DNA from: an uncultured Pelagibacteraceae bacterium
GTDB lineage: Bacteria > Pseudomonadota > Alphaproteobacteria > Pelagibacterales > Pelagibacteraceae
DNA: 64,000 bases
Direction of reading: 5' to 3'
Assembly: GCA_902631265.1 (NCBI GenBank)
Contig: CACOXX010000002.1
Coordinates: 18,963 to 82,962, forward strand
The notes beneath the pieces were generated by a model, which saw only the letters and a list, made by a program, of their open reading frames with translations, was not told the origin of the DNA and searched no databases. Positions 54,711 to 62,212 of this stretch are shown here, one piece after another. Position numbers and translations under genes: made by a program. The stretch's first letter is position 1, and each line of letters begins with the position of its first letter.

Positions 54711-55562
54711 TTACATGGAAGCGTCAAAACCAAAATGTTTTATTGCAAGTTTGCTTATAATTCCTTGCTTTCTCGCTTCATTAATTGCTTTGTTGAAATC
54801 TTTTAGTAACTGAGCATCTCTTTTTCCGATTGCTCCGTCACCACTTTTTCTTATTCCAACACCAACTCCATTTCCAAATGCTCCACCTGAAAATGTAGGC
54901 CCAACTAGTACAACTGGTTTTCCAGATTTATCTGCATAGTCAGTAAAAGCAACAGCGGCAGCTAATGCTGCATCACATCTTCCCGCTGCTAAATCAAGAT
55001 TTACTTCATCTTGAGTTTTGTAAGTTCTAACATTTACTTTACCAACATCGCCTGACTCTAAAAAGTTTTGATGAATAGTTGCTGTTTGAACACAAACTGT
55101 TTTTCCTTTAAGAGCAGCAGTAATAGTTTTTAGATCTTTCTTCGCTGATCCACTTTTTTTTGAAAGATTTATACCCTCAGAAGTTTCCATACTTTCTAAA
55201 CTTGAACCTTTCATAACTGCAAGAGACGCAACTTCATCTGCATAACCCTGAGAAAAGTTTATTGTTTTTAATCTTTCGTCCGTAATTGACATTCCGGCCA
55301 TTATTGCATCGAATTTTCTCATTAGAAGAGCTGGTATCATGCCATCCCAATCTTGTTCAACTATAGTACACTCATGACCCATAATTTTACATAATTCATT
55401 TGCAAGCTCGACTTCAAAGCCAATTAATTTTCCTGATGCATCTTTTGCATTCCAGGGAGGATAAGCGCCCTCAGTACCAATCTTAATTTTATCAGCTAAT
55501 ACTGAAAACGTGACAAAAAACGAAATCAATATTCCCAAACTGAATTTTTTTAATATATTCAT
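54711..55562 (-). CDS. amino-acid-type ABC transporter solute-binding protein
   Basis: The 283-residue periplasmic protein has a signal peptide (MNILKKFSLGILISFFVTFSVLA, cleaved near residue 23) and family 3 binding-protein motifs: IGTEGAYPPWNAKDASGKLIGFEVELANELCKIMG, WDGMIPALLMRKFDAIMAGMSITDERL, and a later LAAGRCDAALA. The GF(E/D)xD-like FEVEL motif fits cationic or opine-type ligands, but the ligand is unknown. A strong GGAGGT lies just before the ATG. It follows speD-speE by 56 bases. Confidence 0.9.
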   Translation of the reverse strand: MNILKKFSLGILISFFVTFSVLADKIKIGTEGAYPPWNAKDASGKLIGFEVELANELCKIMGHECTIVEQDWDGMIPALLMRKFDAIMAGMSITDERLKTINFSQGYADEVASLAVMKGSSLESMETSEGINLSKKSGSAKKDLKTITAALKGKTVCVQTATIHQNFLESGDVGKVNVRTYKTQDEVNLDLAAGRCDAALAAAVAFTDYADKSGKPVVLVGPTFSGGAFGNGVGVGIRKSGDGAIGKRDAQLLKDFNKAINEARKQGIISKLAIKHFGFDASM

Positions 55563-55618
55563 TGTACCTCCATTATTTAAAATGGATTATTTCATAAATT
55601 TATTTTGCTTAAAAGAAA

Positions 55619-56659
55619 TTATTTATTTAAAGAAGAGGCAAAATTCCAAGAGCAATCAAAACTTGGAATATAAATTCTATCTAAAGATGTATTTCCAAAG
55701 CTTTTTTCAAAAAGATTAAGCCATTTATCAACTTGTTTAGGTTTTTTATCTTGGCTTCCAACTTGGGCAGTTATAGTTCCATTTGGTTTTAGAATTCTTT
55801 TTAGAGATTTTATATTTTTTGCGGCTAAATCAATACAATACTGATCATCGTTTAAATCTACATAAATTTTATCATACTTATTGTCTTCAACTGATTTAAT
55901 ACTTTCAAACGCATCTCCCCATACACACTGCACATGATTTTTTGTAGTTGCTTTTTTACCTACCTTAGATAAATATTTCTCACACATTGTTACAACTTCA
56001 GGATCTAATTCATACCAATCAATTAATTTAAAACCTTTAGATATACATTCTCTTGCAACACCACCGTCTCCTCCACCAATAATTGCTGTTTTATCATTTG
56101 ATGGGTTAAGTTTTAAACCAGAGTTAACAAATGTAGAACTATACAAATGTTCATCATTTTCTGCTACTTGGAGTTCACCGTCTATAAAAAGGGATTTACC
56201 AAATTGTTCTAAATCTAAAATTTCAATGTTTTGACCTACTTTTGAGGTAAAGTTTTCTAAAACATCTTTTACCATGTAATATTTTTTTAAACCTGGCGAG
56301 CTATAAATATCATCATAATAACTTATGGTGTCTCTATTAAACTCTTTTTTAACAATTCTTTTATGCTTAATTTCTTTCTTTAAAATATCATAAGCAACAT
56401 CAGGATTTACTTTTCCACATGTAAAAAAATCAAAACTAATAATTCCCCTTTCGGGAAAAGTATGAAAGCTTATGTGACTTTCTGCTAATAAAGCTACAAG
56501 AGTAAAGCCTTGTGGTTCGAATTTATACTTTGAAATCTCTAGAACAGTTACTTTTGCCTTCTTTGATATTTTATAGACTAGTTTTTCAAAGAATTTCGGT
56601 TCGTACTCTTTTTCAGTACCTATAATGTCTAAAGTGACGTGCTCCCCAACCTTCGTCAT
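55619..56659 (-). CDS. speDE: fused S-adenosylmethionine decarboxylase and spermidine synthase (SpeD-SpeE)
   Basis: The 346-residue protein joins two enzymes of spermidine synthesis. Residues 1-115 are a bacterial SpeD: AESHISFHTFPERG contains the self-cleavage Glu60-Ser61 bond (Ser61 becoming pyruvoyl), His66 and Cys81 complete the site. Residues 120-346 are a SpeE-type aminopropyltransferase: GGGDGG at 195-200, ELDP at 217-220, and IYVDLNDDQY as the catalytic loop. The SpeE half is short, lacking much of the usual N-terminal barrel. It produces MTA, which the upstream genes consume. Confidence 0.92.
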   Translation of the reverse strand: MTKVGEHVTLDIIGTEKEYEPKFFEKLVYKISKKAKVTVLEISKYKFEPQGFTLVALLAESHISFHTFPERGIISFDFFTCGKVNPDVAYDILKKEIKHKRIVKKEFNRDTISYYDDIYSSPGLKKYYMVKDVLENFTSKVGQNIEILDLEQFGKSLFIDGELQVAENDEHLYSSTFVNSGLKLNPSNDKTAIIGGGDGGVARECISKGFKLIDWYELDPEVVTMCEKYLSKVGKKATTKNHVQCVWGDAFESIKSVEDNKYDKIYVDLNDDQYCIDLAAKNIKSLKRILKPNGTITAQVGSQDKKPKQVDKWLNLFEKSFGNTSLDRIYIPSFDCSWNFASSLNK

Positions 56660-56665
56660 AAAAAG

Positions 56666-57313
56666 TTATCCTTTTTTATAGTTTTTAACTTTTTCTAATA
56701 TTACATCCATCTCACTTGATGAAAGAATCTTAGGTTCTCCTAACTTTATTGCATTTATGTATTGATGGCAAATATTTTCAACTTCTTCTGCAAGTTCGAA
56801 AGCTGAGTTCAAGTTATCCCCATAAGCAACTTGACCGTGATTAGACATCAAGCATGCTTTTCTATTTTCTAATGCTTCAATAATATTGTCAGATAGTTCT
56901 TGTGTTCCAAAAGTTGCATACTTTGCACACTTTATATTGTCTCCTCCAGCTAACGCTATCATATAATGAAAAGCTGGAATGTCTTTGTTATGTGCAGATA
57001 CAGCTGTTGCGTGTGGTGAATGAGCGTGAACGACGGCTTTTGCATCAGCCTTCTTTAAATAAATATCTTTATGAAATCTCCATTCCGAAGAAGGCTGCAA
57101 ACCTTTTTCATCATATCTCCCCTCTAAAGATACAAAGACGATATCATCAGCTTTTAAACTGTCGTATTTTTTGCCTGATGGAGTAATTAAAAACCCCTCT
57201 TCATTATTGTTCTGAGCTTTAAGTGAAATATTTCCTGATCTTAACGGAGATAAATTTGTACTATTTAGTTTTTGTGCAAATTTTATTATTTCTTCTCTAC
57301 TCTTAACGTCCAT
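56666..57313 (-). CDS. ald2: class II aldolase, fuculose-phosphate aldolase type; probable Ald2 of the MTA DHAP shunt
   Basis: The 215-residue protein has the zinc and catalytic residues of L-fuculose-1-phosphate aldolase with constant offset of 4: Glu77 (PSSEW), His96 and His98 (VVHAHSPHA), His159 (SNHG). IPAFHYMIALAGGDNIKCAKYATFGTQELS is strongly of this type, not MtnB-like. Next to mtnA and mtnP, it most likely splits methylthioribulose-1-phosphate into DHAP and methylthioacetaldehyde, as Ald2 does in other bacteria. MtnB or a sugar aldolase remain alternatives. It overlaps the upstream gene by 11 bases. Confidence 0.75.
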   Translation of the reverse strand: MDVKSREEIIKFAQKLNSTNLSPLRSGNISLKAQNNNEEGFLITPSGKKYDSLKADDIVFVSLEGRYDEKGLQPSSEWRFHKDIYLKKADAKAVVHAHSPHATAVSAHNKDIPAFHYMIALAGGDNIKCAKYATFGTQELSDNIIEALENRKACLMSNHGQVAYGDNLNSAFELAEEVENICHQYINAIKLGEPKILSSSEMDVILEKVKNYKKG

Positions 57314-57626
57314 AATTTTTTAAATATTTTAAAAATAAATACCCAAAAATTAGACCTACGCCTATTAGAATATACTGGTAAAACTTTAATAATAAAAACT
57401 GTGGTGGAAGCTCACTTTCATAAGGGTTCTGCATAAAAAAGTTTTTTGAACCGTCTTCATACAAATCAACAGGTCCAATAACTAAATAAATTCCATAAAT
57501 TGCTATATAAATACATGGTGCTAAAGAAAGATAAATTAATGTCTTATTATTCTTAACAATACTTAGCCAATTAGCTGAAACACCAACTAACAAAAGACAA
57601 ACAAGTGATAAAATAAGTGGGTTCAT
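57303..57626 (-). CDS. small membrane protein of unknown function in the MTA operon
   Basis: The 107-residue protein has three predicted membrane helices: residues 1-20 (ILSLVCLLLVGVSANWLS), 29-52 (TLIYLSLAPCIYIAIYGIYLVIGP) and 84-102 (FYQYILIGVGLIFGYLFLKYL), with a short polar loop FFMQNPYESELPPQF. I recognise no family. It overlaps mtnA by 4 bases and ald2 by 11, so it is firmly inside the operon. A role in exporting a volatile or toxic product is only a guess. Confidence 0.7.
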   Translation of the reverse strand: MNPLILSLVCLLLVGVSANWLSIVKNNKTLIYLSLAPCIYIAIYGIYLVIGPVDLYEDGSKNFFMQNPYESELPPQFLLLKFYQYILIGVGLIFGYLFLKYLKNYGR

Positions 57627-58693
57627 TTAAATAAATTTTTTAATCCTTTTTCTGATGCTTCGCAAATACCTTTTTCTGTTATTAAACCAGTTATATATTT
57701 TGCTGGTGTAACATCAAATGCTAAATTCATAGCCTTACTTTTATTTGGGTATATCTGTACTTTTTTTACTTTTCCATTTTCATCAACCCCTTCAATTTTT
57801 GATAACTCCTCTGAACTTCTTTCTTCAATTGGAATATCTTTAGAATTTTTAATTTTCCAATCGATAGTTGAACTTGGTAATGCTACGTAAAAAGGCACAT
57901 TGTTGTCTTTTGCAGCGAGCGCTTTTAAATAAGTTCCAACTTTATTGCACACATCGCCATTAGATAAAGTGCGGTCAGTTCCAACAATACACATATCAAC
58001 TTCTCCTCTTTGCATTAAAATTCCACCAGTATTATCTGCAATGATTGTATTTTTAATGCCTTCTTCATTTAATTCATATGATGTTAAGTTTGCACCTTGA
58101 TTTCTAGGTCTAGTTTCATCTGCCCAAACATGAACGGGAATACCCTTTTTATGTGCATGATAAATTGGGGATGTGGCTGTTCCCCAATTAATTGTTGCAA
58201 GCCATCCAGCGTTACAATGAGTTAAAATGTTTACTGTATCTTTTTTTTTTTTATAAATTTCCTCAATTATTTTAAGACCATTTAATCCTATATTTTCGCA
58301 AAATTTTATATCTTCTTCGCAAATTTCTTTTGCTTCATTCAAAGCAATATCTAAAATTTTTTCACTATTAACCCCTGAAAGTTTATTCATCATTCTATCT
58401 ACTGCCCATTTCAAATTAATCGCTGTTGGTCTAGATTTTATTAAATCTTCAGCCGATTTTTTTAAAAAAGATTGATCATTATTTTCTAAAATAGCTAAAA
58501 CTAACCCATAAGCTGCGGTGGCTCCTATTAAAGGTGCGCCTCTTACCTCCATTATCTTAATTGCATTTATCGAGTCCTTAACTGTTTTAAGATCTTTTAT
58601 AATAAATTGGTGTGGGAGTTTTGTTTGATCAATTATCTTAACAATATTATTTTCAAACCAAATTGTTCTATATTCTTTTCCTTCAATTTTCAT
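57623..58693 (-). CDS. mtnA: S-methyl-5-thioribose-1-phosphate isomerase
   Basis: Isomerises methylthioribose-1-phosphate to methylthioribulose-1-phosphate. The 356-residue eIF2B-like protein has the catalytic Cys160 (THCNAGWLAT) and Asp240 (IVGTDRTLSNGDVCNKVGTY), the same numbers as in B. subtilis MtnA, and the N-terminal RGAPLIGATAAYG motif. Its position between mtnP and ald2 matches the chemical order of the pathway. It starts 2 bases after the lipoprotein gene. Confidence 0.95.
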   Translation of the reverse strand: MKIEGKEYRTIWFENNIVKIIDQTKLPHQFIIKDLKTVKDSINAIKIMEVRGAPLIGATAAYGLVLAILENNDQSFLKKSAEDLIKSRPTAINLKWAVDRMMNKLSGVNSEKILDIALNEAKEICEEDIKFCENIGLNGLKIIEEIYKKKKDTVNILTHCNAGWLATINWGTATSPIYHAHKKGIPVHVWADETRPRNQGANLTSYELNEEGIKNTIIADNTGGILMQRGEVDMCIVGTDRTLSNGDVCNKVGTYLKALAAKDNNVPFYVALPSSTIDWKIKNSKDIPIEERSSEELSKIEGVDENGKVKKVQIYPNKSKAMNLAFDVTPAKYITGLITEKGICEASEKGLKNLFK

Positions 58694-58695
58694 TT

Positions 58696-59073
58696 TTATC
58701 TAAGCTCACAATAATATTTAGCGTACTTTGGGAAGAACATTCTAAGTTCTTCTTTTTTCTTTTCATCTAAAACAATAATTTCAATAAAGTTTGGTTTACT
58801 AAAACCAAATATCTTTATACATTGTTGCTGAGCTATTTGTTCTTTTGGAGCAACATGCTGTGCCCCTTTATGAAAAATACTAGTTTCATAAACCTTTTTT
58901 AAATAGGCTTCATCTTTATCACTATTCACACCTACATAAATCATTCTAACATCATCAGTAAATATATTTGACCTTGTATCACGGTTCATTGCTGCATGTT
59001 GAGCCTCATCCCAAGTTCTCATGCAACCAAATAATAAAATTGTAGAAATTATTATTACAAAATAATTTTTCAT
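58696..59073 (-). CDS. putative small lipoprotein of unknown function
   Basis: The 125-residue protein has a lipoprotein signal (MKNYFVIIISTILLFGCMRTW) with lipobox LFGC, Cys17. The mature part is charged and contains MNRDTRSNIFTDDVRMIYVGVNSDKDEAYLKKVYETSIF; no family is recognised. It overlaps mtnP by 4 bases and precedes mtnA by 2, so it is translationally tied to the MTA enzymes. Membrane localisation is inferred from the lipobox. Confidence 0.68.
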   Translation of the reverse strand: MKNYFVIIISTILLFGCMRTWDEAQHAAMNRDTRSNIFTDDVRMIYVGVNSDKDEAYLKKVYETSIFHKGAQHVAPKEQIAQQQCIKIFGFSKPNFIEIIVLDEKKKEELRMFFPKYAKYYCELR

Positions 59074-59939
59074 TTATTTAAAACTCTACCAGCAACAGTT
59101 TTTAGTTTATCTTTTGTTTTTTGAGTTCTTTTTTCTGGAGCCGTAATAATAGCCACATCCAGACAGTTATTAGTTGGATCCTTAGGGTCAATATGTTTTT
59201 CAAAATTTTCTATAAGATTTTTGATCATGCTCTTTGCCTTTGTAGCATTTCCTAAAAGAACTTTAATTACTTGTTGAACATCAACATTTTCATGATCCGG
59301 GTGCCAACAATCATAATCTGTGACCATTGATACGGACGCATATCTTATTTCAGCCTCTCTAGCTAATTTTGCCTCTGGCATATTAGTCATTCCAATTACA
59401 TCTGCCTTCCAGGATCTGTACAAATTAGATTCTGCTAATGTTGAAAACTGTGGTCCTTCCATTACAACATAAGTGCCGCCTCTTTGATAATCAATTTTTT
59501 CTTTCTTAATTGCATCTTCACAAGCGTTCATTAATCCAGTTGAAGTTGGATGTGCCATTGATACGTGAGCAACAATTTCATTATCAAAAAATGTTTTATT
59601 TCTTGCAAAAGTTCTATCGATAAATTGATCAACTATTACAAATTTTCCTGGTGGTAAATTTTCTTTAAGAGATCCTACTGCTGAGATAGAAACAATATCA
59701 GTAACTCCTAGCTGTTTTAGTGCATCAATGTTGGCTCTAAAATTAATATTTGATGGGCTGATATAATGACCTTTCCCATGTCTAGGTAGAAAAAAAACTT
59801 CTTTTTTTAGAAACTTAGCCTTTAAAATTTTGTCTGAAGGCTTGCCCCATGGTGTGTTTAAATCAATTTGTTCTCTATCCTTAAATTCCTCAACATCATA
59901 CAAGCCGCTTCCCCCAATTATAGCTATCTTGTTAGTCAT
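59070..59939 (-). CDS. mtnP: S-methyl-5'-thioadenosine phosphorylase
   Basis: Splits MTA with phosphate into adenine and methylthioribose-1-phosphate. The 289-residue PNP-family protein starts NKIAIIGGSGLYDVEEF, has FLPRHGKGHYISPSNINFRANIDALKQLGV, GTYVVMEGPQFSTLAESNLYRSWKADVIGMTNMPEAKLAREAEI, and VTDYDCWH. The residues match MtnP rather than a purine phosphorylase. The adenine it releases can be salvaged by apt, which lies divergently upstream. Confidence 0.95.
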   Translation of the reverse strand: MTNKIAIIGGSGLYDVEEFKDREQIDLNTPWGKPSDKILKAKFLKKEVFFLPRHGKGHYISPSNINFRANIDALKQLGVTDIVSISAVGSLKENLPPGKFVIVDQFIDRTFARNKTFFDNEIVAHVSMAHPTSTGLMNACEDAIKKEKIDYQRGGTYVVMEGPQFSTLAESNLYRSWKADVIGMTNMPEAKLAREAEIRYASVSMVTDYDCWHPDHENVDVQQVIKVLLGNATKAKSMIKNLIENFEKHIDPKDPTNNCLDVAIITAPEKRTQKTKDKLKTVAGRVLNK

Positions 59940-60690
59940 AGTCTTTTGTTAAAATTTTGTAACTTTCATCGCCTTCTTTTTTTGCAAAATCAATCCAATT
60001 TTCAAATATCAATACATCTTTTAAATTAAGACCATTAATTAATTTTCTTTCACCATATTTGTAAATTTTTTTGTTGTTTGCATCAAACTCACTCTCTATT
60101 TTTTTCCACTCTTTTTTGTATTCCATAACGTTTTTTTCTAAATTTTTAAATTCAGGATATTTTTCAGCAAATTCTCTACATCCTCTTTTTACATGAGATT
60201 TAATATCCTCATCAATTCTGGTTTTTAAGTATTTTCCAACTTTGTCATTAATTTTGTTAGCTTCTTCTAATGTTGTGCAATAAATTATTCCTTTATAGTT
60301 TTTTTCATCATTTCTTAAATCAATAAAACATTTCCTTAAGTTTTCGTTCTCAAAATACATGACATCAAACAAGAAATGTAGTTTTATTAAGTCTATAACA
60401 TTTTTTGGGTCTATTTGGACTTTGTAACAACTAAAACAATATTCTGGCATCACATCGTAGTTTCCAAAAATATCAAAAGCACGTTCACAGTTTAGGTATT
60501 TCTTGCCACCTCTTGGTATCTGGTTTGTTGTTAAAAATATCTTATTTTTAAAATATTTCTTAATGATTTTTTTGGATTGTGCAAAAATTTCAACTATTGA
60601 CTCATCCTTAATTTTTTCACCTTCTTTATGGTTTAAACTCAGAGAAGAGATTTCTTTATCCGCTATTTTGTAGTCTTGATCATTAATCAT
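59932..60690 (-). CDS. unrecognised cysteine-containing protein, first gene of the MTA operon
   Basis: The 252-residue soluble protein has no family I recognise. It is rich in lysine and glutamate, with cysteines at YLNCERAF and YCFSCYKVQ (a CxxC), and further Cys at RKCFID, IIYCTT and RGCREF. The C-terminal third looks helical (EKNVMEYKKEWKKIESEFDANNKK). It overlaps mtnP by 8 bases and is the promoter-proximal gene. Metal or cluster binding is possible from the CxxC but unproven. Confidence 0.6.
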   Translation of the reverse strand: MINDQDYKIADKEISSLSLNHKEGEKIKDESIVEIFAQSKKIIKKYFKNKIFLTTNQIPRGGKKYLNCERAFDIFGNYDVMPEYCFSCYKVQIDPKNVIDLIKLHFLFDVMYFENENLRKCFIDLRNDEKNYKGIIYCTTLEEANKINDKVGKYLKTRIDEDIKSHVKRGCREFAEKYPEFKNLEKNVMEYKKEWKKIESEFDANNKKIYKYGERKLINGLNLKDVLIFENWIDFAKKEGDESYKILTKDYD

Positions 60691-60772
60691 TTTTGAGTTT
60701 TTAATAAAATTGTAAATTTATTGTTTGCCATATTTAAAAGATAGTTTATTTAATTAAATAACGCAAATTTAA

Positions 60773-61300
60773 ATGGATTTAAAAAAATTTATAAGATCAA
60801 TCCCAGATTATCCAAAGAAGGGTATTTTATTTAGGGACATAACAACTTTAATAAAAGATGAAAAAGCTTTTGAAGAGACAATAAATCAAATAGTTGAAAG
60901 ATCAAAAAAATTTAAATTTAATAAAATTGCAGCTATCGAATCTAGAGGTTTTGTTTTTGCATCTGCAGTCTCGTATATTCTTAAGAAACCTTTTATAATG
61001 TTAAGAAAAAAAAATAAATTACCTGCTGAAACTCACTCAATAGATTTTGAATTAGAGTATGGAACTGCAACTATTGAGGTACATAAGGACTCAGTAAATG
61101 AAAATGACACTGTTTTAATAATTGATGATTTAATTGCTACAGGTGGAACAGCTGAGGCAGCTTCGAGACTTATTGAAATCTCAAATGGAAAAGTTGGAGC
61201 ATTTATTTTTGTTATAAACTTATTTGACCTAGGTGGATCTAATAAATTAATTGAAAAAGGTTTTAAAGTTGAAAACTTAATCGATTTTCCAGGCCATTAA
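60773..61300 (+). CDS. apt: adenine phosphoribosyltransferase
   Basis: Converts adenine and PRPP to AMP. The 175-residue protein starts KKFIRSIPDYPKKGILFRDITTLIKD, the Apt N-terminus, with the PRPP-binding motif VLIIDDLIATGGTAEAA at about 114-130 and the flexible loop RKKNKLPAETHS. It is divergent from the MTA operon, whose MtnP generates adenine, across an 82-base gap. The last 4 bases overlap the convergent glycosyltransferase. Confidence 0.95.
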   Translation: MDLKKFIRSIPDYPKKGILFRDITTLIKDEKAFEETINQIVERSKKFKFNKIAAIESRGFVFASAVSYILKKPFIMLRKKNKLPAETHSIDFELEYGTATIEVHKDSVNENDTVLIIDDLIATGGTAEAASRLIEISNGKVGAFIFVINLFDLGGSNKLIEKGFKVENLIDFPGH

Positions 61301-62163
61301 TTTATTTCTGGTCTGTACCATGATTGTTTACCAAATAAAGCATTGATGGTGCCTGACATTCTCATTTTATAAATATTTTTTTTTTTATTAAAAGCGAATA
61401 AGCAGATAGAATATTTAATTAAGTTTCCTAATAAACTGATAAATCCCAATAATAGAGAGACGAAAATGCCTCGATGTTTTTTATTAAAATAAAGTTTTGA
61501 CCACATCCAATGCCAGTTTCTTGAAAGCTCTATCACATCATTATATTTGTCATCAACAGCTTTAGCTCCTAAATGATGAACTTTAGAATTCGTAACAATA
61601 TACAGTTTTCCACCATTTTTTTTTGCTCTTAAACACAAGTCAACATTCTCTAAGTACATAAAAAATTTTTCGTCAAAAAAAATATTATCATCAAAAAAAT
61701 CTTTATTAATAATCATTGAATAACCATCAATCTCTTCAACATTTTTAATTATTTTGCCATCATCTTTTATTTTCTCGCCAAAATTACCTCTATAATTTGG
61801 ATAAAGCGGGTTATCTGATAAAGGCGATAAGATTGCAAAATTTTCTAATTCGGAAATTGAGTTATTCATATTTAACAAAGTGTCATTTTTTAAAACTACA
61901 TCTGGATTTAGCACATATACATACTGTGTATTAGACTTAATAATACCAAGATTATTTCCAGCTCCCATCCCAATATTCTTAGACAAAACCACCTCGGTTT
62001 TATCATAATTCTGCTCTAATTCTTTTTTTAATTCTTTATCTGATGAATTTTCAATTATTAATTTATGAAAATCTTTTGGTAAAGAGTTCAAACAATCGTG
62101 GATAACTTTTCTACTATTAAAAGTAACTATTACAAAGGTTAGATTATTGGTTGTAAATTCCAT
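61297..62163 (-). CDS. glycosyltransferase, GT2 family
   Basis: The ORF track starts at 62280, inside rfbB on the other strand; the ATG at 62163 (MEFTTNNLTFVIVTFNSRKVIHDCLNSLPKDFHK) begins the domain and gives 288 residues. It has VVLSKNIGMGAGNNLGI, the DXD-type VLNPDV, and DEKFFMYLENVDLCLRAKKNGG with the ED acceptor region, typical of rhamnosyltransferase-like GT2 proteins. A C-terminal hydrophobic stretch (FVSLLLGFISLLGNLIKYSICLFAF) may contact the membrane. Adjacent dTDP-sugar genes fit this. Confidence 0.85.
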   Translation of the reverse strand: MEFTTNNLTFVIVTFNSRKVIHDCLNSLPKDFHKLIIENSSDKELKKELEQNYDKTEVVLSKNIGMGAGNNLGIIKSNTQYVYVLNPDVVLKNDTLLNMNNSISELENFAILSPLSDNPLYPNYRGNFGEKIKDDGKIIKNVEEIDGYSMIINKDFFDDNIFFDEKFFMYLENVDLCLRAKKNGGKLYIVTNSKVHHLGAKAVDDKYNDVIELSRNWHWMWSKLYFNKKHRGIFVSLLLGFISLLGNLIKYSICLFAFNKKKNIYKMRMSGTINALFGKQSWYRPEIN

Positions 62164-62212
62164 GTGAGTATTAAGTATACTTAAAATAACTATTGTTGTA
62201 AAAAAAAAAGTA

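Noticed and set aside
55563-56665. SAM-type riboswitch near speDE
   Set aside because: Only 6 bases separate ald2 from speDE and 56 bases separate speDE from the binding-protein gene; I found no recognisable riboswitch core.
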